DNA from: Methanosarcinaceae archaeon
GTDB taxonomy: Archaea > Halobacteriota > Methanosarcinia > Methanosarcinales > Methanosarcinaceae
Length of the DNA: 11,892 nucleotides
Reading direction: 5' to 3'
Assembly: GCA_017613335.1 (NCBI GenBank)
Contig: JAGAEB010000033.1
Coordinates: 1 to 11,892, forward strand
Every line of letters starts with the position of its first letter. Position 1 is the stretch's first letter. Made by a program: the position numbers and the translations under genes. The notes beneath the pieces are model-generated. The model saw nothing but the letters and a program-made list of their open reading frames with translations, was not told the DNA's origin and ran no database searches. Shown in pieces: positions 5,936 to 11,892 of the stretch.

Positions 5936-7756
5936 ATGACTTTTTTTTCTGAATTTTCAGAAACCTGCGACCTGATCGAAAACACCCCCGGCTCTCTTGA
6001 GATGACGGACATCGTCTCGAAATTTCTGAAAAAGCTTGACGCTGATGAGATCGCTCCTGTCTGCTATATGCTGACCGGGGTCGTTTTTCCGCGGTGGACC
6101 GAAAAAGAACTCGGCATCGGCCCGTCAACATATTATGCCGCTCTCAGCGCCGTTTCCGGAAAATCGGATGATGATATCAGAAATCTTCTGAAAGAATCCG
6201 GGGATGTCGGTGAAGTGACCGTCAAGGCGTTTTCAGAAGGACGCCGGAAGCAGGCAACGCTCTTCGGCTTCATCAGTCCGGCAGAACCGGCAAACGACCC
6301 GAGACCGTCCGGCGCTGTCACACTGTCAGACTTCGGGACCGGTTCCGCATCTTCTTCATCTTCTTCTTCTTCATCGTCTTCCGCAGTGACGTCTGCCTCG
6401 TCTTCCGCAGCGCCGTCCGGCACACTGACGATCAAAGATGTTTATGAACGGCTGGAACGGCTTGCATCGTCATCGGGCAGAGACGCCCAGACGAAACGCA
6501 TCAGGATCCTTGAAACGCTCCTGTCCGATGCCCGGCCGGCGGAAGCCAAATACATCGCCCGTCTCGTCCTTCAGGAAATGAGGATCGGTGTCGGCGAAGC
6601 CATTGTCCGGGATGCGGTCTCCAAAGCTTTCGGGATCCCGCAGGATGTCGTCGAATTTGCGATCATGGTGACGGATGATGTCGGTTTTGTTGCCGGATCG
6701 GCGCAGAAAGGCGAAGACGCCGTCCGTTCTGCGGATATCCGCCCGGGCCGCCCGGTCAAAATGATGCTGGCGCAGGTCACGCCGTCGGTCGAATCTGCTT
6801 TTTCAGACCTCGGCCGCGTTGCCGTCGAATGGAAATTTGACGGCGCGCGTCTCCAGATCCACAAGACCGGCGAGACGGTCAGACTTTACTCCAGGCGTCT
6901 TGAAAACGTGACATCATCCCTGCCGGACATCGCCGATGCCGTCCGCCGCTGTGTCAGAGCAGAAACGGCCATTCTTGACGGAGAAGCCGTCGCCGTTGAT
7001 GAAAACGGCCGTCCGCGCGCCTTTCAGGAAATACTCCGGAGATTCCGCCGGAAATATGACGTGGCATCGACGGCTGAAACCATTCCGCTCCGCCTGAATC
7101 TCTTCGATCTCATGTATCTTGACGGAAAAAGTCTTATCCGCTCACCGCTCGAAGAAAGAAGAAAATATCTGTCAGAGATCGTCAGCAGCGACCCCCTGAT
7201 CGTCGTTGACAGCTTTACCGTCACGGAAAATCCGGAAGATGCCTGCCGCATTTACGAAGAAGCCCTGGCCGCCGGTCACGAAGGCGTCATGCTCAAAAAT
7301 CCCGCCTCCTTCTACAGTCCCGGAAAACGCGGCAAAAACTGGATGAAGAAAAAACCTCTCATGGACACGCTCGATCTCGTCGTCATCGGCGGCGAATGGG
7401 GCATCGGAAAACGCAGGAACCGGATCGGTTCCTTTACGATGGCCTGCGCCGCCGCCGACGGCGAATCCCTCATCGAGATCGGCCGCGTCGGAACAGGAAT
7501 CAGCGACGAACTCCTCGATCAGCTCACGGAAAAACTGGAAGATCTCATCATTTCCGAAGACGGCACGAACATCTCGATCCACCCTGAGATCGTCTTCGAA
7601 GTCGCCTTTGAAGAGATCCAGAAAAGCCCCAACACGCAGGCCGGTTATTCCCTGCGTTTCCCGAGACTCGTCCGCGTCCGTGAAGACAAATCCGTCGAAG
7701 ACATCGACACGGCGGAAAAAGTCGAAAAGATGTATTTCTCGCAGGCAGGGATCTGA
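5936..7756 (+). CDS. lig: ATP-dependent DNA ligase, archaeal type
   Basis: Seals nicks at Okazaki fragments and in repair by transferring AMP from ATP to the 5' phosphate. 606 residues. Domain order is: N-terminal DNA-binding domain (1-260, e.g. FPRWTEKELGIGPSTYYAAL and the RLVLQEMRIGVGEAIVRDA block), adenylation domain, and OB fold. Motif I is EWKFDGARLQ with catalytic K300. Motif III is around LFDLMYLDG (389-397), motif IV is EGVMLKNP (449-456) and motif V is WMKKKP (469-474). ILDGEAVAV at 347-355 is also conserved. The C-terminal IVFEVAFEEIQKSP and GYSLRFPRLVRVREDK are typical of archaeal and eukaryotic ligase I. The length is about 40-50 residues above the usual 550-570, explained by a Ser/Ala/Gly linker at 135-162 in the N-terminal domain. 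AAGTGATC just before the ATG fits the start. Confidence 0.97.
   Translation: MTFFSEFSETCDLIENTPGSLEMTDIVSKFLKKLDADEIAPVCYMLTGVVFPRWTEKELGIGPSTYYAALSAVSGKSDDDIRNLLKESGDVGEVTVKAFSEGRRKQATLFGFISPAEPANDPRPSGAVTLSDFGTGSASSSSSSSSSSSAVTSASSSAAPSGTLTIKDVYERLERLASSSGRDAQTKRIRILETLLSDARPAEAKYIARLVLQEMRIGVGEAIVRDAVSKAFGIPQDVVEFAIMVTDDVGFVAGSAQKGEDAVRSADIRPGRPVKMMLAQVTPSVESAFSDLGRVAVEWKFDGARLQIHKTGETVRLYSRRLENVTSSLPDIADAVRRCVRAETAILDGEAVAVDENGRPRAFQEILRRFRRKYDVASTAETIPLRLNLFDLMYLDGKSLIRSPLEERRKYLSEIVSSDPLIVVDSFTVTENPEDACRIYEEALAAGHEGVMLKNPASFYSPGKRGKNWMKKKPLMDTLDLVVIGGEWGIGKRRNRIGSFTMACAAADGESLIEIGRVGTGISDELLDQLTEKLEDLIISEDGTNISIHPEIVFEVAFEEIQKSPNTQAGYSLRFPRLVRVREDKSVEDIDTAEKVEKMYFSQAGI
6349..6416 (+). 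repeat. TCN triplet microsatellite inside the DNA ligase gene
   Basis: A run of TCT, TCA, TCG and TCC codons gives eleven consecutive Ser at residues 139-149, then a second Ser/Ala block to about 160. It lies in the linker inside the N-terminal DNA-binding domain and keeps the frame, so length changes by whole codons would be tolerated. Confidence 0.85.
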
Positions 7757-7808
7757 CACATCCGGTCCGGAACGGATTCCCGCAGCAACTGCACGGCCTG
7801 CTGTCCCC

Positions 7809-7914
7809 GTCCGGATATTTTCTTTTTCTGTCCGGGCATTTCTTTCTGTCCGGACATTTTCTTTTCCGTCCGGGCATTTCTTTCTGTCCGGGCATTTTCT
7901 TTTCCGTCCGGACA
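7809..7914. repeat. 18-21-bp tandem array between convergent genes
   Basis: Six GTCCGG sites begin at 7809, 7830, 7848, 7868, 7886 and 7906, so spacers alternate 21, 18, 20, 18, 20 and the pair period is about 38 bp. Units alternate GTCCGGGCATTTC and GTCCGGACATTTTC types, with T-rich plus strand between. The array fills the space between the ligase stop and the stop of the minus-strand flavoprotein and ends at that stop. T-tracts could terminate ligase transcription. The overlapping Lys/Arg-rich minus-strand frames are repeat translations. Confidence 0.9.
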
Positions 7915-9255
7915 TCAGAGCATCCGGATGAGTCTTCCGACGATCTTTGTCAGTTTCAGGGCATGTTTTGAAAAAAGGAGTTTCGTGATCAGGACAGACG
8001 GATGATCGATATCGCCGTATTCCGTGATCATGTTCAGAAGCGCCGGATCGTTCATTTCATGGATCAGTGTATTCATTTCTTCATCCGTCATGGATCTTCT
8101 GAATCTGTGGAACTTCATGCCGAAATCGATTTCTTTTCCGAATGAGGCTTTCCAGCGGCTTTCGTAGATCTTCAGGGATTTTTCGGACACATCTCCTGAA
8201 AGAACGGCCTGTGCGGCGCATTTCCCGGCGATATCCGCTGCCTTGAGGCCTGTATAGATGCCGCCGCCGGAGACGGGTTTGCATTGTCCGGCCGCATCTC
8301 CGGCCACGAGAAAAGCTTCGCCGTATGTCTTTGAGAGCGGCGTGACCGGGATCGCGCCGACGACGAATTCAAAAGCAGACGGCCCGATCCGTTCTTTCAG
8401 AGAAGGCGTCTCACGGATCAGTTTTTCAAAAAAGGCTGACGCGCATGTGACGTCCCCGTCTTTTCCGGCAGCGGACGGATCAACGGCCAGACCGATCCTT
8501 CCGATCCCGGACGTTTCATCTCCGAGAGGGACCGCCCAGGCGAAAAATCCGGGAACGCGCGATCCGATATAGATCTCGACATCGTCCGGGAATTCCGGAC
8601 GGAACTGACATTCATTCTGAAAGCCTGCAAGAACGATCCTGTCCGGAACGGCGAATCCTTCACGGCGGGATACAGTGCTTCTGACACCGTCGGCGGCAAT
8701 CACGATCCGCGCATAAAACACCGTTTCTTTTCCCGCAGAGACGGCCGTCACTTTTCTGAGCGGCGTTCCGTCTTTCATCCTGACGATCTCCGTTTTCAGG
8801 ACGGTCGTTTTCATGCGGAACTGAACACCGGCTGCAGCGGCATTTTCCGCAAGCTTCCTGTCAAAAAGTTTCCTGGACACGGCATAAGCCATGACGCCTT
8901 TTCCTTTCAGGCAGAGACATTCGCCGGAAGGCGCAAAAACACGCGCGCCGGAGATCCTGTTCAGAATGCAGGCATCGTCATCCCGAAGACCCGCCTCCCG
9001 GAAAGCTGAAACGCTGAGGAGGCCGGCGCACTGGACAGGAGACCCCGTTTCCGGATGTTCCTCCAGCACAAGGACGCGGGAAAGACCGTTCCGGCAGGCC
9101 GATTCTGCCGCACGGCATCCGACAGGACCGCCGCCGATCACGACAGCATCATAGATTCCGTCGCTTTCCCCGGTCATCCGGCTCATGTCTTGTGCATCCG
9201 TTTCTGTGAACGGGTCTTTCTCTGAAAACTGTTCCTCTTTTCTTCTTTCCGGCAC
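7915..9255 (-). CDS. FAD-dependent oxidoreductase of the geranylgeranyl reductase family
   Basis: 446-residue flavoprotein. Motifs, numbered from the chosen start: dinucleotide-binding VVIGGGPVGCRAAES around 38-52, QCAGL at 75-79, AADGVRS at 187-193, the family's PGFFAWAVP at 235-243 (the PxxxxWxFP-like block), and FAD-binding AGDAAGQCKPVSGGGI at 318-333. Members saturate isoprenoid double bonds; in archaea this makes saturated ether-lipid chains at the membrane, but paralogues with other substrates are common, so the substrate is open. The start chosen is GTG at 9253-9255, because GGAGG lies 7 nt upstream and the TATA box at 9295-9304 predicts transcription start near 9270. Upstream starts (GTG 9327, ATG 9309) would lie before that point. 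About 34 residues, acidic and probably flexible, precede the Rossmann fold; ATG 9186 or 9177 are alternatives without an RBS. It is convergent with the ligase and divergent from the RCK-DHH gene. Confidence 0.9.
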   Translation of the reverse strand: MPERRKEEQFSEKDPFTETDAQDMSRMTGESDGIYDAVVIGGGPVGCRAAESACRNGLSRVLVLEEHPETGSPVQCAGLLSVSAFREAGLRDDDACILNRISGARVFAPSGECLCLKGKGVMAYAVSRKLFDRKLAENAAAAGVQFRMKTTVLKTEIVRMKDGTPLRKVTAVSAGKETVFYARIVIAADGVRSTVSRREGFAVPDRIVLAGFQNECQFRPEFPDDVEIYIGSRVPGFFAWAVPLGDETSGIGRIGLAVDPSAAGKDGDVTCASAFFEKLIRETPSLKERIGPSAFEFVVGAIPVTPLSKTYGEAFLVAGDAAGQCKPVSGGGIYTGLKAADIAGKCAAQAVLSGDVSEKSLKIYESRWKASFGKEIDFGMKFHRFRRSMTDEEMNTLIHEMNDPALLNMITEYGDIDHPSVLITKLLFSKHALKLTKIVGRLIRML

Positions 9256-9262
9256 GGATCTG

Positions 9263-9304
9263 CCTCCGAATGGTGAAAACACGAACGGACCCATCATATA
9301 AAAA
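9263..9304 (-). promoter_or_regulatory. TATA box and RBS of the flavoprotein gene
   Basis: On the minus strand, TTTTTATATG (9295-9304) is a good TATA box. About 25 nt downstream is about 9270, then GGAGG (9263-9267) and GTG at 9255. This decides the start codon and gives a very short leader. Confidence 0.6.
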
Positions 9305-9310
9305 GACATT

Positions 9311-9465
9311 TTTCCGGCTGTTTTCACGAATTTCGCCTTTCAGACGTTTTCATGAATTCTGCTTTCCGGATATTTTCATGATCGCTTTCCGGCTGTTTTC
9401 ATGGATTTCGCTTTCCGGATTTCTTCTGTTCCTGTCCGGGAACGGATTTCTTCTGTTCCTTCCTG
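9311..9465. repeat. 23-27-bp degenerate tandem array in the divergent spacer
   Basis: Four units led by TTTTCAYGRATT at 9321, 9347, 9373 and 9396 (spacing 26, 26, 23), each ending CTTTCCGG or similar. A second short pair follows, GGATTTCTTCTGTTCCT at 9417 and 9444 (27 bp apart). It lies directly upstream of the flavoprotein promoter and some 260 nt before the RCK-DHH start. Short frames through it are not gene-like. Confidence 0.8.
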
Positions 9466-9726
9466 AAAAAGGCCTTCATTTTTCTCCGGCAGACATGATC
9501 TTCTTTCGGCGAATGCCGAATCCGGCAGTGTTCAGGGGAATAATTGAAATATGAGCAGGGGGTTAGAGATAACTGTTATTGCAATCTGACGAAATTATCA
9601 TTGACTGATTGACGAAATACGGGATCGGTTTTCTCTGATTTTTTCGTTTTTCGCGATGTTTTTGTTTTTCCGGGCAGTTATGTGTCCCGGAAAAAAGATG
9701 AAAAACGTATATTTTAGGGTGATTTT
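9466..9726 (+). promoter_or_regulatory. Upstream region and RBS of the RCK-DHH gene
   Basis: Contains TGACGAAAT twice (9587-9595, 9610-9618, 23 bp apart), a possible operator pair, and an A/T-rich stretch to 9720. AGGGTGAT (9716-9723) is a strong SD just before ATG 9727. GTATATTTT (9706-9714) looks like a TATA box but is too close to the SD to drive this start, so the real promoter is unclear. Confidence 0.45.
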
Positions 9727-11238
9727 ATGTCTTCTGCAATTGCCGATAGTCCCGGCAGGAAAAATCCTGACAGCAAAAAATCGAAGCCGGACTTTTTAAT
9801 CCTGGGCGGCGGTGTCGTCGGATTTTCCGTTGCAAAACTTCTGTGTCTCGGCGGTCACCGCGTATCGATCGTTGATATCGACCAGGTCCGTGTCGAAACA
9901 CTGCGCCAGGCCGGGTTCGATGCCATTTTCGGCGATCCGTCATCCAAAGAGATCTTTTCCCAGATCGACACGAAAAATCTGATCTGCGTGGCGGCGCTGA
10001 GTTCCAGTGATGAGATCAACGCGATGTGCGTTGAGAATTTCAGGACGCAGCTGGGCGAAGATACGATCATCGTTTCCAGGCTCTCCGACGAGCTGAAAAA
10101 AGAAACGCTCATCAAAGCAGGCGCAGACAATATATTCAATGTCGCGCGCATGATCTCCGGATCCATCTGTGAATACATGGAAAGGATGGAATCCAAACAC
10201 TCCGGCAACAAGCTGGCTGCCTGCCTTGAAGAAAACAGAGGCCGCCGCCTGGGCATCGTCCTCCATGACAATCCGGATCCCGATGCGATCTCATGCGGAT
10301 TTGCCTTAAAAGAGATCGCCGGCGTTTTCGGGATAGAATCCGAGATCCTCTATGCCGGAAAGATCGGCCATCAGGAAAACAAGGCTTTCGTCAATCTTCT
10401 CCGTCTCCATATGACCCAGATCTCCTCGCCGGACATCTATTCTGAATTTGATAAACTGGCCATGGTCGACTGTTCAAAACCCCAGGCCAATAATTCCGTT
10501 CCGGTCGATGCAGAGCTGATGGTCGTCATCGATCACCATCCGACCGGCGGCCCCGACACTGAACCGGAATTCATGGATATCCGGACGAACGTCGGCGCAG
10601 CGGCGACGATCATGACCAGATATATGCAGCAGCTGGATATCCCGATCTCAAAAGAACTGGCCACTGCGCTTCTTTTCGGTATCCGGACGGATACGAACGA
10701 TTTCCGCCGGAACACGACGGCCGAAGACTTTTCCGCTGCCTCGTATCTTCATCCGATCGCCGACCACGATCTCCTCAAACAGGTCGAAACGACGACCGTT
10801 TCTCAGGGAACGCTCGACGTCCTCGGCGAAGCCATTCACAACAGGATCCTGTACGGCCGGATTCTCATCACGAACGCCGGCTTCATCCGCGAAAAAGACG
10901 CCCTGCCGCAGGCGGCAGACTCTCTTCTCCAGCTCGAAGGAATCTCCACGAGCCTCGTCTATGCCATCCTTGACAACAACATCGTGATCTCGGCCCGCAA
11001 CACCGATATACGCATCCACCTCGGTGACGTCATGAAACAGGCCTTCGGCGAAAACGCCGGCGGACACTCCACGATGGCAGCCGCCCAGATCCCGCTCGGT
11101 GTTTTTGACGATGTCAAAGACAAAGATATGCTCATCAAACTCGTCGGCGAATCCGTCACCCGCAAATTCCTCTCGGCCATGGGCTATGAAACGGAAGAGC
11201 CCGAAAACCAGAAATCAAACGGCAGAAACGAGTCCTGA
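9727..11238 (+). CDS. RCK/TrkA-N domain fused to DHH-DHHA1 phosphoesterase
   Basis: 503 residues, three parts. Residues 1-21 are a polar, Lys/Ser-rich leader. Residues 22-145 form a Rossmann RCK_N fold: FLILGGGVVGFSVAK (GxGxxG at 27-32), acidic D50 closing the second strand for NAD(H), and FGDPSS. Residues 173-340 form the DHH domain: LHDNPDPDA (180-188, metal ligands), MVDCS (D248), VIDHHPTGG (DHH at 269-271), and GIRTDTNDF (D322). Residues 370-485 hold DHHA1, with GENAGGHSTMAA (441-452) as the substrate-binding GGH. All Mn-binding motifs are intact, so it should hydrolyse phosphodiesters. Relatives act on nanoRNA, pAp or cyclic di-AMP, and the substrate cannot be chosen from sequence. The fusion is known in archaea and suggests hydrolysis gated by NAD(H) or another nucleotide bound to RCK. 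No membrane segment is present. SD GGGTGAT supports the start. Monocistronic. Confidence 0.93.
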   Translation: MSSAIADSPGRKNPDSKKSKPDFLILGGGVVGFSVAKLLCLGGHRVSIVDIDQVRVETLRQAGFDAIFGDPSSKEIFSQIDTKNLICVAALSSSDEINAMCVENFRTQLGEDTIIVSRLSDELKKETLIKAGADNIFNVARMISGSICEYMERMESKHSGNKLAACLEENRGRRLGIVLHDNPDPDAISCGFALKEIAGVFGIESEILYAGKIGHQENKAFVNLLRLHMTQISSPDIYSEFDKLAMVDCSKPQANNSVPVDAELMVVIDHHPTGGPDTEPEFMDIRTNVGAAATIMTRYMQQLDIPISKELATALLFGIRTDTNDFRRNTTAEDFSAASYLHPIADHDLLKQVETTTVSQGTLDVLGEAIHNRILYGRILITNAGFIREKDALPQAADSLLQLEGISTSLVYAILDNNIVISARNTDIRIHLGDVMKQAFGENAGGHSTMAAAQIPLGVFDDVKDKDMLIKLVGESVTRKFLSAMGYETEEPENQKSNGRNES

Positions 11239-11256
11239 TATGACGGCAGCCGCCGG

Positions 11257-11282
11257 CAGGATCTGAAATCCGACAGATCCTG
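11257..11282 (+). terminator. Hairpin shortly after the RCK-DHH stop
   Basis: CAGGATCTG (11257-11265) and CAGATCCTG (11274-11282) form a perfect 9-bp stem with an 8-nt loop, 18 nt after the stop codon. No T-run follows. Confidence 0.45.
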
Positions 11283-11364
11283 AACTGAAAAACAGAATAT
11301 TCCGTTTATCCCGGAATCTTCCGGAAAACTCCTGAAAACAAAAACGTCTCATCCGAAAACAGTT

Positions 11365-11407
11365 CCGCAGATGCTCCGGCATCTGCGGACGATGTTTATC
11401 TTTTTTT
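11365..11407 (+). terminator. Terminator-like hairpin and T-tract
   Basis: CCGCAGATGC (11365-11374) pairs perfectly with GCATCTGCGG (11379-11388) across a TCCG tetraloop. Seven T follow at 11401-11407 after a 12-nt gap, and more T-tracts lie at about 11438-11444 and 11480-11486. It is the likely end of the RCK-DHH transcript. Confidence 0.6.
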
Positions 11408-11524
11408 ACACAGTTTCCCGAATGCAGCGGATTTCTGTTTTTTTGTTCTTTGGCTGTGATCTGTCCGGCTCTTCCATGCTTTTTTTCGATCGGTCTGTCA
11501 CAGGAATCTTCGGAAATTTCAGAA

Positions 11525-11892
11525 ACTGCAGTTGTGACAACTGTGAAAGTGCAGGTATGACAACTGTGAAGTGCATGTGTGAAAACAGTAAAGTTCAGTT
11601 GTGACAACTGTGAAAGCGCCTGTGTGACAACTGTGAAAGTGCCTGTGTGACAACTGTGAAAGTGCCTGTGTGACAACTGTGAAAGTGCCGGCGTGACAAC
11701 TGTGAAAGTGCAGTTGTGACAACTGTGAAGTGCAGGTGTGATAACTGTGAAGCGCCGGTGTGAAAACAGTGAAGTGCAGTTGTGACAACTGTGAAGTGCA
11801 GGTGTGATAACTGTGAAGCGCCGGTGTGAAAACAGTGAAGTGCAGTTGTGACAACTGTGAAGTGCAGGTGTGACAACTGTGAAGCGCCGGTG
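11525..11892. repeat. 22/23-bp tandem array with 66-bp higher-order period, right edge
   Basis: About 16 units, most built on GTGTGACAACTGTGAA plus a GTGCC, GTGCAG or GCGCCG spacer, running off the right edge. Units around 11641-11700 are 23 bp (GCCTGTGTG at 11641 and 11664). From 11752 three variant 22-bp units form a 66-bp block: GCGCCGGTG recurs at 11752, 11818 and 11884. Several units hold the perfect palindrome CAGTTGT-G-ACAACTG. Minus-strand frames with Ser/His/Thr-rich 22-residue periods are repeat translations with no other sign of being genes. Confidence 0.95.

Noticed and set aside
7172..7915. Long minus-strand frame opposite the end of the ligase
   Set aside because: Begins in the repeat array and runs antisense to the conserved ligase C-terminus; no RBS and no domain.
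9256..9327. 24-residue N-terminal extension of the flavoprotein from GTG 9327
   Set aside because: The TATA box lies inside it and the predicted RNA start is downstream; GGAGG before GTG 9255 gives a better start.
11215..11876. Minus-strand Ser/His/Thr repeat proteins (93-153 codons)
   Set aside because: Several frames are open at once because the repeat lacks stops; no RBS or promoter and no known domain.

Overview
The window looks like chromosomal DNA of a methanogenic archaeon, probably class Methanomicrobia. This is an inference, not a database result. It rests on an archaeal-type ATP-dependent DNA ligase, a geranylgeranyl-reductase-family flavoprotein, an RCK-DHH fusion, a separate ACT-domain protein next to a homoserine dehydrogenase, and TATA boxes about 40-60 nt ahead of strong GGAGG or GGTGAT-like ribosome binding sites. 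Coding DNA is GC-rich at third positions. The spacers are AT/T-rich and unusually repetitive. No tRNA, rRNA, transposase, CRISPR array or phage gene was seen.

Layout, left to right. 1-1526 (minus): an Old Yellow Enzyme-family NADH:flavin oxidoreductase whose frame has no stop and runs off the left edge through a 15/16-bp tandem repeat (1-348). 1561-1690: an 11-bp tandem array upstream of that gene. 1801-2229 (minus): a small phasin-like coiled-coil protein with a clear promoter, RBS and terminator. 2230-2872: AT-rich spacer with promoters and one possible 28-residue peptide. 2873-3313 (plus): a winged-helix regulator whose start is in doubt. 3314-4210: a long non-coding spacer with a hairpin, T-tract terminators and ten GGCGCC palindromes set 28-30 bp apart. 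4211-4714 and 4789-5793 (plus): a double-ACT protein and homoserine dehydrogenase. 5936-7756 (plus): ATP-dependent DNA ligase with a poly-Ser linker. 7809-7914: an array between convergent genes. 7915-9255 (minus): the geranylgeranyl-reductase-family flavoprotein. 9256-9726: a divergent spacer with another array. 9727-11238 (plus): an RCK/TrkA-N plus DHH-DHHA1 protein. 11239-11892: hairpins, T-tracts and a 22/23-bp array with a 66-bp higher-order period that runs off the right edge.

How the genes relate. The ACT protein and homoserine dehydrogenase probably form a regulated pair in threonine/methionine synthesis. The ligase is DNA replication and repair housekeeping. The flavoprotein probably serves isoprenoid or ether-lipid saturation. 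The RCK-DHH protein probably couples nucleotide/ion sensing to hydrolysis of a small nucleotide. These do not form a single operon.

The most unusual property is that most of the longer spacers carry their own short-unit tandem repeat. At the left edge the repeat has become part of an open reading frame.
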